This document shows positions 23,212 to 36,604 of a DNA stretch of 64,000 nucleotides, piece after piece (position 1 is the first letter of the stretch; every line of letters starts with the position of its first letter). The notes beneath the pieces were generated by a model that searched no databases, was not told the origin of the DNA, and worked only from the letters and a program-made list of their open reading frames with translations. Made by a program: the position numbers and the translations under genes. This DNA is from Hymenopus coronatus (Eukaryota > Arthropoda > Insecta > Mantodea > Hymenopodidae), in the NCBI GenBank assembly GCA_030762935.1, contig CM060895.1:78262001-78326000 (forward strand), in the 5' to 3' direction.

Positions 23212-23970
23212 ACTGTTAAAAAGCTTATCCTCTTATCTGCTTTAACTAATCAAGATAAAAATTAGCAAAATATGGTCTTATTACTTGTTTCCTTGTATGA
23301 AGAACTGATAGTCAAATCTTTTAAAACCTGTTTGCCATGTTATTGAAATTTCTTTGTATGGTAGGGAGTTGACAAATCCCATATGAGAAGAGTATAAGTA
23401 TTTTAAAGCTGAAACCAAAACAAGGCATATCTCAGAAACAGTCAGCTCTACAAATAACGTTAAAAATCGTGAAATACATAAACGTCGTATTTTAACGAGA
23501 TTTACATTTTATTTGAATAGTAAGTTTTTGTCATGGTTTTACAGTTTACCAATTATGCAAAATTTAACAGAGTTCATCCAAAATAAAGAAGTCCTCAGAG
23601 ATTACTTTCATAAAATTCACATTTTATTTGCAATGTAAGTATTTTTGATTTCGATATTTTACTCAAAACTTTTAGAGCCATTTTTTAGAAAATAAAATTT
23701 TCGAAAAATGCTCCAAGTAAAACTGCTTGAAAACCATCGGGTCACATTCTTGAGCGATATGACCTTGGATACCAAGTCTGTTATTCAACGGATTTTTCTT
23801 TTTTGAGTTATGCTGTCCACAGATACACCACAACCTTTTTTCTAAAAATGCTTTTTTTTTATTCAAAAGGTCTGAAAATGTATACTTCAGTGAAATCCTG
23901 GTATCGAAATTATATGTGGAATACAACACCCTCTCTATATACTATGAACGTAGTTTGTGTACAGAAAGTA
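23212..23970 (+). mobile_element. HR repeat copy, missing its first bases
   Basis: It begins within the family at GTTAAAAAGCTTATCC and ends with the hairpin and GTACAGAAAGTAAAC. The CA tract has nearly gone (ACAGATACACCACAACC). Confidence 0.78.
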
Positions 23971-24221
23971 AACATTATTCATATTTTCAAATGGCAAATC
24001 TATCGTTTGATACCTTAATGTAACTTAAACCTAGTCGGTGCTATGGCATTTCAACCACCTGAAAAGTTACAAAGTTGGTCGTAGTGATAGGTTTCCATTC
24101 ACATAGTCACTCCTTGGGATTTCTCTAATATTGTAATTAAAATGCAAAATATATATTACAAAACAAATTATACATGTTTTATGTGAATACCTTTTTTTTG
24201 AAATAGTAAAAAATTAAGGTA

Positions 24222-24920
<699 letters not shown>

Positions 24921-25684
24921 AGTACGCTTTTTAACACAAAATACTCGAACTAAAAAGTGTTCTTTATAACTCTAGACTTATTAAATATTTATAACACTCC
25001 AATGCTGCCAACTTAAGTTTTGTTACTATCACATAGTATGATGTCTGAGTTTAGCATCACAAACACACCAAGTACCTCATCACAAGGAACCAACATTCCC
25101 AATTGTAATAATTGTACAATAAATATCACACTTTCATCATAATTGCACAGTTAAGAACCTAATGTTGCCTATTATTAATAAGAATTATGTGTTTGTTTTC
25201 TGTTATTTATCTGTATAAAAATAAATGGGGTTATGTTCCTGATAAAAAAAATAAAAGCAATAATGCTACCACCGCCTTCTTAATTAGTCCGTTCTGGTGT
25301 CTAAACATGGTGAACTACACAACAATTTTCTTCGATTGGCAAATTCAAACATATAAAACGTGTTTGCATGGTATTTGATTGTAACATACTCTAGTTTATG
25401 ATTTAATAGCACAAGGAATGGAATAGAATTGTTAATTTATAAGCTTTGTGATAAAGAGTACTGATTTGTCATTACTCCATCGATTACCAATCTATATCGA
25501 TAGACGAATTCTATACACACACATACACGCATCCAAGCGATAGGAAAACGTGCTATTCCTTGAACAAAAGGGATGTTAAACCTTATATTATAAATGTATT
25601 GATAAATCTAGAAATATTGTGTTGTCTAAAAAATAGTGTATGACACTCAAGTTAAAGTTGCTTTTATTTTGCTACACTTTTAAC
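24921..25684. other. Unclassified AT-rich sequence
   Basis: I see no repeat or gene signal in this stretch. Confidence 0.4.
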
Positions 25685-26145
25685 TCTTGTATCATAAATA
25701 AATATTACATGACAAATAAAATGCATTTCTTCCATTTCTCAGGAATAGCCTCTGAAGTCCTCTTCAATATGAATGGTTTTTGCTTAATTGGTGAACCGTA
25801 AGAGATAGACAAAAATGTATTACAGAAAAAAATCTGATGTGTTCCATTCACATGATTTCTCTGCAACAATTTATTGTTAAAAAGCTTATTCGTCTATTTC
25901 ATGATAATTCAGATAAACATTAGCAGAAATTGTCATTATTAGTTGGATCCTTGTAATTAGAATCCTATGTTCCATTCACACGATGTCCTCTAGCTGCTCA
26001 GTAAACAAACCTTTTATTCAAAACATTAATCTGTTATCTATATCATGCTAATCAAAATAAACATAAGCAGTTTTAGTCTTATTACCAGAAATACTTTCTT
26101 TACCTATGTGCTATTTAGGAAGGTAAAAGAGAAGGTAAAAATTCG
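25685..26145. mobile_element. HR fragments in both orientations
   Basis: 25685-25835 is an internal minus fragment ending in ACAGAAAAAA. A plus start follows at once (TCTGATGTGTTCCATTCA, 25837-25970). Another plus start comes at about 25973 and a worn hairpin piece at 26095-26140. Confidence 0.7.
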
Positions 26146-26307
26146 TCTATCATAGCACAACCGTTGCCGGTTTAGAATAATGGGAAATACATCCCATACA
26201 TTTAGATAACTTAACCTTATGGAGAATCTATCTCGAGAACATATGAAAGATCCCACACTACTGAAATGGTTTTACTTCTGTTCTAGACGAGGCTTTAAGA
26301 ATCGACG

Positions 26308-27102
26308 TTGTTTTTACTTTTATTACTAGAAATGATATTTTATACTACCCAAAGAAATCGACATCCGAAAATACATTTTTAAGGTCCCCTGAACCCTAAA
26401 TGTTGTTTTTAGAAAAATATCTATGTGTGCGCATTTGTGTCTGTGAACAAATAACTCAAGCATAATTAAAAAATGAAAAGTTTGTTAAATACCAAATTTG
26501 GGTTTTAATTTCTGCATCTTCAAAACATGCGAACAAAGATTTCTAAGAAAACCTCCCACTTTGAATTAGCTGTTATATGTTTTTTTTAATGTAATTTTCC
26601 TAAAATTGACCACAACGATTTTGATTAAAATGCCGTATGTTTAAGATATTTACATGACAAATGAAATATGATCTTGAATTTTCTGCAAAAAGTGCTCTTC
26701 ACTCCGGATGTCATTTCCATAACTGATAAATTGTAAGACAAGGATAGCACATAATTTATATCAGATAATTTTTATGGAGAGTTTACCTTTCCAAGATATT
26801 CCTGGTTATGGTGTAAATCTTCCAATACTTAATTTTATAAAATGAAACGTCGCTAATCGTTTATCTTTTGTCTTACTTTTATTCATGCCTTAGCGACCGG
26901 GTTTTAGAAGATTTAACTGTCGCTTTAGCCTAGTGTATTCTTTATATCCCTTCTACTTAGAAGGAACTAAGAAATAAGACCCCTTCTGTTAATTTTTATG
27001 TCAATTAGCATGAAGTAGATAGAAGAATAAGCAGTTTTAGCAATAGCTTTGTGCCAAATATATAGAGAGAAAGTTAATGTGAATGGAACACATCAGATTG
27101 TT
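26308..27102 (-). mobile_element. HR repeat copy, near full length
   Basis: Its hairpin end is poorly preserved (TTTTACTTTTATTACTAG). The opposite end is intact: GTGAATGGAACACATCAGA. The GT tract is reduced (GTGTGCGCATTTGTGTC). Confidence 0.8.
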
Positions 27103-28159
27103 TAATCATATTAAAGTGTACTGTATACGTGTTTTGCTTTATTTAAATAACTGAAGGTTTTATTTGTAGCTCATATTCACCGGGTACATATCAGGTAAAA
27201 TACTGTCGTGTTTGAAAAGCTGCAGTAAATGTAATATTGCTGTGTAGAGTGTTTATGAAATATAATATCGTTTTACTGCACTTGTTTTTATGAGCTTGAT
27301 TTCATTACTCTTGTAAAACTCGCTGGAATGGGGCGCTTGGAAATAAATTATTAATAAATCTATTTTGTTTCAATGAATAGCGTTGGCTAAATTTACATCT
27401 GCTCTTTTTAGATATAATTTCTTTAATTATTCAGAGAAATTGATTCTATTGAGTGATACATTATCCAGAGCTTGTGATTCAAAGAGTTGGGTCTCTCCGT
27501 TAAACTAATCTCGGGTTTTGGTGGTAGTTTATTAGTTTCTTCAGTACGGCAATGTGTGTCGTTTTTGAAACATGATGACATCAAATGTACTTCTTTTCTT
27601 TTTGAACTAGATATCTTAGCGATAACATGTGAGGTTCTAATTCAGGAAGTCCACGCCTCCATTCCCTCAACTGCCCAATCTGACCTTAGGTTTTTCGTGC
27701 AAGATAAAAACTGGTATGCGATCTGACATTATTTGCTTATCATAATTTGCCCCTTCTTTCCAGTCCCTTCTCATCTTTTAGATGTGTTTCTAGGTTTCAG
27801 GCTTATGTGAGTGTCGGACAAATGGCGCGGATGCTTGCTCAAAGAAAACAGTTCTTGCTCCCCGTGGACAAAAGAGGGCTTCTGGATCGACATGTGCTTC
27901 ATTGCACTCACTAGGTAGCTCCAGCAGTGAGAAGAATCCTCCAGCCTAGAACTGTTAACAACATTCGCGCGTCTTTGTGCATTGTCTGCCTACGCCCTGT
28001 AACCTCCTGTGGTTAATAATTCATTTATTTTTTTTTCCTTGGGAAGTCAGCCACAATAGATGTAGTCAGAGTGCGCGAACTACAATACCCCCCCCCCACC
28101 TCGCGTTGTAACACCTATAATCTTACACCTGTCCTTCTCTTACATCTAATGTATTTAGA
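27103..28159. other. Unclassified sequence with a GC-richer part
   Basis: The first half is AT-rich. 27780-28020 is GC-richer, with stretches such as ATGGCGCGGATGCTTGC near 27823. The 79-codon frame 27487-27726 has no recognised motif. The C-run at 28088-28097 is simple sequence. Confidence 0.35.
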
Positions 28160-28984
28160 ATGGTTTTACTTTCTTTACAACATGTTATAGTAGATAGGGG
28201 AAGTATTGTGTACTTTGGCCAAATTTTTATGTCAGTAGTTAATATTTTGAGACACGCCGAATTTAAAATGGCTGTTTTACTTCCTCTGCCATGCACATAA
28301 AATATACCACTCAAAACTGCGATACTGAGATTCCATTGAAAATACATGTTTTAAGATCCTGAATAAAAACATAACGCGCGCGTCTGTGCTTGTGTCTATG
28401 ACCAGAAAAGCACAAAAAAGGATGTCTGTTAAAAGTCGTTCTTGATATTCAGGTTCAGAATTTTCTAAGAATGCGACAAAAAGATTTTCAAGAAAATCTT
28501 CCAAAAGCTTCCTTTTCATGCAATTTTTTGGAAACTCTTATCGTAACTCAAGTGTATATCTTGAGCTTCTTCAGGGGAATAATCTCTGAAGTGCAGGTCA
28601 TTCAATTTACATATTGTTAAAACACATTTATTTTATTTATTTACCTTTGTCTGGACTTAATCGTTTTTGAGATACTCCTAGTTATTGTTTCAAGTATAGA
28701 ACTTATACATTTCTTCAAATAAAAAACCTTTGTTAGTTTTGCTTTTTTCTGGTCAAGCAAAGAGAACGAAATGCCAGTGCATGTAAAAACGACCAGCTAT
28801 TGAAGGATTTTAATAATGCTTTAATATAATGCATTCTCTCATTCTCGTGCATCTGCAAGGAAGTACGTAATAAAAATAGTTCTCCAAATATATACATGAA
28901 GTACTGAGAAAATAAACAATTGGAATATTAGTTTGTTGCAAAATAGGAAGGAAATTATGTGAATGTGATACATAAGATTTTTTC
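28160..28984 (-). mobile_element. HR repeat copy with duplicated hairpin end
   Basis: A first hairpin end (28160-28268) is followed by a second (28275-28350) before the body, so two minus copies are stacked. The closing end is ATGTGAATGTGATACATAAG. Confidence 0.7.
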
Positions 28985-29599
28985 TTTGATTATTTTCCAA
29001 ATCACATTTCTCCAAACGTAGCTGTGTCATTTGACAGCAAATACATACTTTAAAGGGTCATCCTTTATGTTTATATAAGCTTGTTAAAGGTCTTCCATAT
29101 AAAACCCGACCCTTCCACGGGGTTTTGCATCTGCATTTGCATTCAACAGTGGGCTGGACCGCAATCTATCTTCGCTTCTTAAACCTGTATTCCTGCATAT
29201 AAAATATAATAACATTCCTCATAATACATGCTAGAATTGTTCTTCTTCCACAGATAAATAAATATTCTACTGAATAAACATTTAGCTCAGCAAATGTAAT
29301 GATGCGTATTTCAGTTCCCTAAGGTGAGTGATTTTCGTGGCGAACGTTCAAAATTGTTGGCCAATTCGACTAAATATTTATTTTGCTATCATAGCACATT
29401 TTTACATGTGTTTATTGTTTTACACCGAGCCAGTACCCTCAAATGTATTTACAAAACCTGATTTGAGGTTCTGAAAGAAAGCAACTGTGCAGGAAATTTC
29501 GGTATGTTTACTTCTTGAACGCGACGAGTCAATTGGTATTTTAAAATAACACTTTCAAACAAACATGTGTTCTAAGATAACTGCCTTCCGGTCTTAAAA
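28985..29599. other. Unclassified AT-rich sequence
   Basis: I see no repeat or gene signal in this stretch. Confidence 0.4.
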
Positions 29600-30300
29600 A
29601 ATCTAATGCGTTCCATTCACATGACTTTCTCTATATGTCTGTAACAAATTATTGTTAATAAGCTTATTATTCTATTTACTTCTTGCTATTCGAGAAAAAC
29701 TTGGCAGAAATAGTCTTATTACTTGCTTTCTTGTAAGTAGAAGCGAAATAAGGAAGTACCATAGGTTAAAGTGATAGTCAAAAGCTGGTTGCTATGTGAC
29801 TGAAGTCCCTTTGTTTGTATGAACAGAAGTTGACAAATTCCTGTGTGAGAAAAGTATAAGTTTTTCAAAGCTGAATATCTCAAAAACCATCAACTCCACG
29901 AAAAAAAAAAAATGTATGAACTCGGTACTTATAAGCTACCCTTTACATGATACTTTTTTTTGAAAATGTTTATTTTCACAAAGCTCTAACGATTTTGATT
30001 TAAATATCGTATATTAAAGATATTTACCTGACAAATTATCTTAAATTTTCTTAGAATAACCTCCTAAGACTACTTTATTCTGGCTGAATTTTACGGAATT
30101 TGACATAACTGCTAAACCGTAAGAAATGGACAAAAACTTAACACACAAAAAGTGTTGAGCACATTAAAACATACAATTTATGTAATATCAGGGATTCTTA
30201 AAACGTGTATTTCCAGTGAAATCCTGGTGTCGAATTTTGGGTGCATTACAATACCTTCTCTATACACTATGTACATAATACGTGTAGAGAAAGTAATAGA
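29600..30300 (+). mobile_element. HR copy with internal inversion
   Basis: The first part (29603-29925, TCTAATGCGTTCCATTCA onward) and the last part (30186-30298, ending GTGTAGAGAAAGTAATA) are plus. The middle (about 29926-30185) reads as minus HR sequence, from GCTACCCTTTACATG to CACAATTT-like CATACAATTTATG. The inverted block is close to the segment missing from the plus frame between these breakpoints. Confidence 0.82.
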
Positions 30301-31179
30301 CTAATGCTCGAGACTACGTGGTTGACTGAAGGACAGAAAGCCTCGTGAGTGCTGGGTGTGGATAGTGCGGAAGCCATGTCTGCATTGGATGTTAGAAAAC
30401 TGTGCGAGTGGTCAGGATTTATACCGAATACTTGTATGACATATGTTATTTCAATCTTCCATGATTACATTTCCGATAAAAATTTATTCAGGACCCATAT
30501 GACTAACAATAATTACATATTAGTACTTTCTCTATCAAGTACTGTGTATCTACGCATAGAGTATGCAGAGAAGGTGTCGTATTTTACCAAAAATTCGATA
30601 CCGATTTCATCGAAAATACAGATATAGTTTGAGTGTGTTTGCGTGTGTGCGTGGGGGCAGCATAACCTAAAAAGGAAAGCCCATTAAGTACCAAACTTAG
30701 TATTCAAGTATAGTATCTTCCGAAGATGTGTCACAAAGATTTTTTAGGATAATATCTCTAACCCAAGCTATCTTTACACTGACCAATTTTTGGTAATTTT
30801 GATTTTCTCAAAAATTACTCTATTGACTTTCATTATAACAGAGTATTTTAAAAATATTTACATGCGAAACAAAATGTATATCTTTAATTTTCTGGGAATA
30901 GCCTCTTAGGTAGTCTTCATTCTGAATGAGTTTTGCATTACACGTAAACCATAATAGACAGACAAAAAACTTACCATAAAAATTGTAGATCGCGTTAAAA
31001 CACACAATTTATGTCATATAACTTTTTTAAGTTAGCAAACTTCAAGATATTACTTATTAATTTCAGTTTTAAAATACTTAAACTTTCTCAAACGGGAAAT
31101 TATCATTCCTGTTTTTGTTTTTTCCTTCGCCATGCAAAGATAACTGAATTATAATCACATAGCAATCAGGGTTTAAAAT

Positions 31180-31584
31180 ATATTTTTATCAATGTTATTT
31201 TGCATGGCATTAACTTCTAGATCATATCACGACTGTTCCATAGGATACCTCGTTGACGTACTACTTTAGCTTCGTGTGAGATTGCTGACACAGTCTGACT
31301 GCTTTACCTGTAGTCAGAATGACGCTTACAGCCAGATATCATGATTTCTATTATAACTGCTACCACCATTCGTAGTCAGATGATAGAATTCAATCAGCTA
31401 GTTAGTCCATATCCCCATATACGATACTACATGACAAGCAGATAGGGTTATAGGTGTCGTACAGTCTTCTGCTGCTTACACTGTCTATAGAGAGATAGTG
31501 CTGCCAACTTTGCACTCAGTTCAGTTCTTTTGTTATTCTTCCCCTTCAACCATTAGGACTGAAGATAGAACTTTAAGTTGTGTT
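31180..31584. other. Unclassified insertion inside an HR copy
   Basis: About 400 bp that match neither HR nor the SINE families. It may be the body of the S8 SINE whose head follows on the minus strand, but I have no second copy to prove it. Confidence 0.3.
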
Positions 31585-31728
31585 ATTAAATAGCCAATCT
31601 AAATTTACCTTGCTGACTGAGAGTAAGCATAAGGAAAAAGTCAGTCAGATTGGTTGATCCATGAGATTTGAACCGAGAACCTGCCAAATGCGGGCCAAAG
31701 ATGTCAGCCCCTAAACCATCTCACTTGG
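31585..31728 (-). mobile_element. SINE S8 head and proximal body
   Basis: The minus strand reads CCAAGTGAGATGGTTTAG and then the B box CGGTTCAAATCTCATGG. The layout parallels the head at 15895-16012. Confidence 0.62.
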
Positions 31729-31937
31729 TCCGGCCGCATCGTGGCTGAGTGGTGTTTAATCCCAGGCGGCCGTATGTAGGATTTCTGGTGGACAAAGTGG
31801 CGACGTTTTCTCCAGGCTCTCCGGTTTCCCCTGTGATCGCTTTCCACTGGTATTCCTCTTCATTCGTGTATCATCAATGTCATCGATTTTATTGCCCTAT
31901 GCAGTAAAAGTGGATGTTAAACATTATCAAACAAGTC
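31729..31937 (+). mobile_element. SINE S1, head deleted in the middle
   Basis: The A box GTGGCTGAGTGGTG is followed almost directly by CCCAGGCGGCCG; the B box has been lost. The body (TTTTCTCCAGGCTCTCC, CCACTGGTATTCCTC) and tail TTAAACATTATCAAAC are family-typical. Confidence 0.8.
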
Positions 31938-32137
31938 CCCCTTTATTTAAAAATACTTAACTAACGCTTTAGCCTAGTCTATTCCCTTATTTCCATTCTA
32001 CTTATAAGAAACTAAATAATAAGATAATTTAAACTAGTGTTTAACTTTATTAGCAAGAAATAGATAGAAGAATAAGATGTTTTAAGAATAGCTCGTAACA
32101 GAATATGTTGATTGTGCATGTGAATGAAACATATTGG

Positions 32138-32816
32138 ATTTTATTTTAACTTCCACAGCGCTTCGTGTTCATTTCTAGTACTGCTAACCATGAAAATTTG
32201 TTTTTTTTTACGTCAATTTAAAGCGTTATAAACAACAGATCATAAATAGTGCACAACACAGGTTAAAGACAATGTTAACACGAATTAACAAGTGAATACA
32301 GAAAAGGGGAAAAAATGTTGGCGGAATTTATCTTGAGGGTGAACAGTCGTTCGCTGTGACACGACCACGTGAAGCTGTAATAACAATAAACATTACTGAT
32401 GTACGAGTGCGGGCAAGTGATATATGAATAGGTTCTCCCTTCCGTCATGTATACCATTAGTTAGCTTTAATGAAGGTACTTTGTGGGGGTTCGTCTCCCG
32501 CACTATGAATTATTATTCATGGTTAGTTATGATAATAGCAATCATTGTTAGGGATGGTCGCTAACTTACCCCTCCAGCTCTCAGATTTATGCAAAAAATA
32601 TATGTATATACATAGTTCTTTGATACTCATATATTCTGTTGTCTGAACATTTTTTCTAGTTAGTGTAAACTGATGCTGCTGCAAAGAAATATTGCTTCCC
32701 AGGAACCAAGTAGATGTATACGGGAGATAGTATACAGGGGTTACTGGATTCACGTTTTATGTTTACTATATATACACGAATACACGATTTGTGGTCCACC
32801 GAACACAAAGGAGTTA
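32138..32816. other. Unclassified sequence between HR copies
   Basis: I see no repeat or gene signal. Short open frames here run into the next HR copy. Confidence 0.4.
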
Positions 32817-33664
32817 TAACTTTCTCTATACGTATTATGTACATACTGTATAGAGAAGGATTTGCACTCCACCCAAAAATTCGATACCGTGATTTCACCG
32901 GAAATATGTGTTTTAGGGTCCCCTTTATCCAAAAAAGGCATTTTCAGAAAAAGTTCCGTGTATGTGTGTCCGTGTGTCTGTGAACACGATAACTCAAAAA
33001 CGAAAATTCGGTAAAATACCAAATTTGGTTTTTAAGTTTCGTTTCTTCCAGGGATGCGATACGAAGAGAAAAATCCCCCACCCCCAACTACCCTTTACAT
33101 AGAACTTTTTTCGAAAATTTTGATATTCTTAAAAATGGCTCTAACGATTTTTAATTAAAATTTCATATACTAAAGATATTTACCTGACAAATAAAATGTA
33201 TATCTTGAATTTTCTGGGAATACCCTCTGAAAACTACTTTATTCTGGATGAATTTTACGCAATTTTCTATAACTGCTAAACCGTAAGAGATGGACAAAAC
33301 TTAATATACAAAAAATGTAGAGCACGTTAAAACTTACAATTTATGTAACATACATTTTTTTCGTGGAGATGATCGTTTTTGGTATATTCCTTTTTTTTTG
33401 GTTTAAAAAACATAATTTTCTCATACAGGAATTTTTCTACTCCTGTCCACACAAACAAAGGAACTTCAGTCACAGAGCAACCACCTTTTGACACACTTTA
33501 ACATATGGTGCTCCCTTATTTCGCTTCTATTTACAAGGAAGCAAGCAAAATGACTATTTCTGCTATTTTTTTCTCCACGAGCATGAAGTAAATAGAAGCA
33601 TAAGCTTGTAAACAGTAATTTGTTGCAGAGATATAGAGAAAGTCATGTGAATGGAGCACATCAG
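32817..33664 (-). mobile_element. HR repeat copy, full length and well preserved
   Basis: Hairpin CTCTATACGTATTATG / CTGTATAGAGAAGG, GT tract at 32960-32985, a body very near the consensus, and the end TGTGAATGGAGCACATCAGA. This is a good reference copy for the family. Confidence 0.9.
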
Positions 33665-33667
33665 ATA

Positions 33668-33790
33668 ATTTTATATAAAAGATATGATGTTACATTAACA
33701 TAACTTTCCCTATATATTCTGCAATAAACATTTTTACTAAAGCTTATTCTTCATCAGCTTCATGCTTCGAGAAAATCATGAATTATTGAT
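33668..33790 (+). mobile_element. HR start fragment
   Basis: About 120 bp of the non-hairpin end (ATGATGTTACATTAACAT, then GCTTATTCTTCATC), placed tail-to-tail with the previous minus copy. Confidence 0.6.
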
Positions 33791-34649
33791 ACCTCCACAC
33801 AAGCCAAAAAATATAAAAAAAATCTTATACATAACTGTCCTCTGAACTGTTTGTCTACCTCTTCCTATAAGCTGTGCGCCCACGCATTTATATCTTCAGA
33901 GAGAAGTATGTGACGAGATTCAGTTGTGATCTGGTGGAAACATTTCGAACTACTCATTCCTGCCGCTCTTCAGCGGAGCACCTTGGGAGACAGTTCTTCA
34001 GTCTAGCTGGAAATTCCTGAGGGACAGATCGTCCTTAAGAGCACAGCTAAGTTTCGTTGCGTAACCGCCAAGGGTAGGCTATAGTGTGCTTTCTTTCAGC
34101 TTGCGCAACATTTTGGGTTTCATACGCTTAGGGAAAGTATAGTTCCTATAATTTTGAAAAACTCACTTGCTAGTCGGAACAATCAGACTTTGTTTTATCG
34201 CAAGATTTACTTTTCAAATTTTGAATTCAAGGCCTGTAACTCACAAATGTAACAATTGTAAAACTTATTCTTAGCAAAATGCATTCACAATAAAATCAGC
34301 TATACCTTGTTAAAATATCTGTGAAACTCTGTCAGGGTTTCTTTGAATTTTTTTTTAAATCGTTCTTTCTTGGCCTTTAAGAAAATTGGTGTTTTTTTTT
34401 TTAACGATTCGCTCTGGGTTTTCGTGCCTTAATCGTTTTCCTGGGATTATATTATTATATAGTAAAATAAAATGTTAACCAAAATTTTCAATCTAATATG
34501 TATTGTTAATATTACATTTATTACCTTCAAATTTGTTAACTTTAAAGGGAGATTTTGTACTAATTTGAATTTGAAATTATTTAAATAGTTTAATTAATTT
34601 ATAATTTTAATTTATTTAATTGTTAATGATTTATTTAGTTATAGTAGTT
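33791..34649. other. Unclassified; GC-richer then very AT-rich
   Basis: 33850-34110 has moderate GC and no open frame. From 34300 on the sequence is extremely AT-rich. I checked it for mitochondrial coding and found none. Confidence 0.35.
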
Positions 34650-35257
34650 TATTAACTTATTCCCTGTATGTAAAAGATAATAAGGTAACACACTAAGCAG
34701 CGCGATAATCAAATATTTTAAGAACTAGTCGCTATTTGTTTACTTTGAAATTTAGTTCTCCTTGTACCGTCAGCACTGAAAAACAAACAAAAACACAATG
34801 CCGAGTTCCTATTTGATAAAAGTGTAAGTGGTGGAATATGTAAACGGAATACAAGTAAGTATTTCAAAAATGTCACTCTCTACAAAACAATGTATTTGAC
34901 ATAAGTTGAGTGCTTTAACGAGATACACGTTTTTGTACGTTTTTAGTGACATAAGATTTTGACTATCTCTTACGTTTACTATTTACACAAAAGTCATCTA
35001 GAAGGAAGAGTACTTCATAGTTTATTCCCTGAAGATTCAAATTATCTTATTTGTCCTGAATATATCTTCAATATATAGTATTATAATCGGTAGAGCCATT
35101 TTTGAGAAACTCAATATTTTTAAAAACTTTTCTATGTAATAGGTAGTTTGAGGTGGGCGTTTTTTGAACGTTTCCGTGTCGTATTCTTGAAGCTGCTCAA
35201 CTTAAATATCAAGTTTGTTAAATTATGCTGTTTACACACACACATACATACATACAT

Positions 35258-35296
<39 letters not shown>

Positions 35297-35397
35297 CTCA
35301 CATTAGGATATTTTTTCTAAGACCGTTTCTGTTTCTTCAGGAGTATGGTATTTTTGGATCAAAATTGCAGTAATTTCTCTACCACGTACATAGTAAA
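34650..35397 (+). mobile_element. HR repeat copy, missing its start
   Basis: It enters the family at TTCCCTGTATGTAAAAGA and runs to the hairpin side at ACCACGTACATAGTAAAA. The microsatellite core has become CA / CATA / CA (35233-35298). Confidence 0.75.
35233..35298. repeat. CA / CATA / CA compound microsatellite
   Basis: It sits in the variable core of the HR copy and changes motif twice within 66 bases. Confidence 0.95.
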
Positions 35398-35401
35398 AAG
35401 T

Positions 35402-35660
35402 TTGAAGTTTTGTGTGTTCACATGCCTTTCTCTACTCCCTTATCACAAACAGTTTTTATAAAAGGGATTGCTTTCTCTACAATATACACTGTCCGTAGTA
35501 AGTAGGAAGATATTGTATCCTTCCAGAAATGCTATTCGAAATGTCATGGAAAATGTATGTTTTGATGTCCCGTGAATACAGAAACAGAATGTATAGAAAA
35601 AGTTCTACTCTTAAATGAGCTAAATTTTGAAAAATAGCTTTTTTACACATTTCATTATAA
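35402..35660. mobile_element. HR fragments, start end then hairpin end
   Basis: 35402-35445 is a plus start fragment (TTTTGTGTGTTCACATGC). 35462-35660 is the minus hairpin end (GCTTTCTCTACAATATAC) and adjacent body. Confidence 0.6.
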
Positions 35661-35721
35661 ATACAAAAGAAATAGTGATAGTAAAATATTTAAGAACTGT
35701 CGCCCTAACATTCTATTTTAC

Positions 35722-36398
35722 TTTCTTTAGCACGTACATAGTAATTAGGCAGAGAAGGTATTGTATATCACTCATCAATCCGATGTCAACAGTTCACTGA
35801 AAATACACGTTTTATGGTCCCCCTAATTCAAAAACAACATTAATAGAAACTTTGTAATTAAAACCGATAACAGAGAATACCTCTGAAATGGTTAGCTATA
35901 AGACATAAACTATTATGACATAAAATATGTATTTTTATGTAATCTATATTTTTGTATGGTAAGCGTTTGTCTTTCTCTTATGGTTTAAAAGTAGATCAGA
36001 ATGAAGAGCAATTTAGAGGCTCGTTCCAAAAAAGTCAAGATATAACAGTTTATCTTCCATGCAAATATCTTTAGTATATGGAATTTAATTATTTATATGG
36101 AATTATTTAATTATTAAATTATTAGTAATTTTTGAGTAAATCGAAAATTTAAAATTCTTCCATGAAAATCAGTTTGTGGTGGAGGAATTTTCCTGAAAAT
36201 CTTGGTGTTGAAACCTTAGTTATAAACAAAAATACTAACTTTTGCATTTGATGGATTTTCCGTTTTTGAGTTATGCTGTCCACAGACACACACACAAAAT
36301 TTTACTCAGGGGTCCTCAAAACATGTATTAACGGTGAAAACTGTATATCGAATTTTTGTGTGAAACACAGTTAACGTACACATTAATTGGTATAGAAC
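35722..36398 (+). mobile_element. HR subfamily B: composite with inverted hairpin ends
   Basis: A minus hairpin end of about 135 bp (35722-35862) is joined to a plus HR lacking its first 300-400 bp. The join is at GAAATGGTTAGCT (about 35905), and the copy finishes on the hairpin side after TACTCAGGGGTCCTC. The same join and the same diagnostic CTCAGGGGTCCTCAAAAC recur at 38666-39240, so this composite spread as a unit. Confidence 0.75.
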
Positions 36399-36604
36399 GT
36401 AAAAATCACATGACACGGATTACAGAACGCATCGATTAAACAATCGGATCTGTTTTCTTGCTACGCTGGCTGAAATAGGTCTATTTATGCATACGCGTAA
36501 TATTTCTATCTTTGGTCGTTCTGACACCAAGGCTGCCATCTATTAGCTTCTCCATTTATTCAGTTATTTTCTTTCATTGAAACTTGGAAATCTACTTCTA
36601 AAAA
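36399..36604. other. Unclassified spacer
   Basis: I see no repeat or gene signal here. Confidence 0.4.

Larger units (their letters stand above)
30525..32137 (-). mobile_element. HR copy split by about 770 bp of insertions
   Basis: The hairpin side runs from 30525 to about 31178. The other end resumes near 31945 (TTTAAAAATACTTAACTA) and closes at TGTGAATGAAACATATTGG. Between them lie unclassified sequence and two SINEs. Confidence 0.78.

Noticed and set aside
34300..34649. Another mitochondrial insertion in very AT-rich sequence
   Set aside because: No frame in the mitochondrial code shows conserved protein motifs, unlike the ND5 segment.
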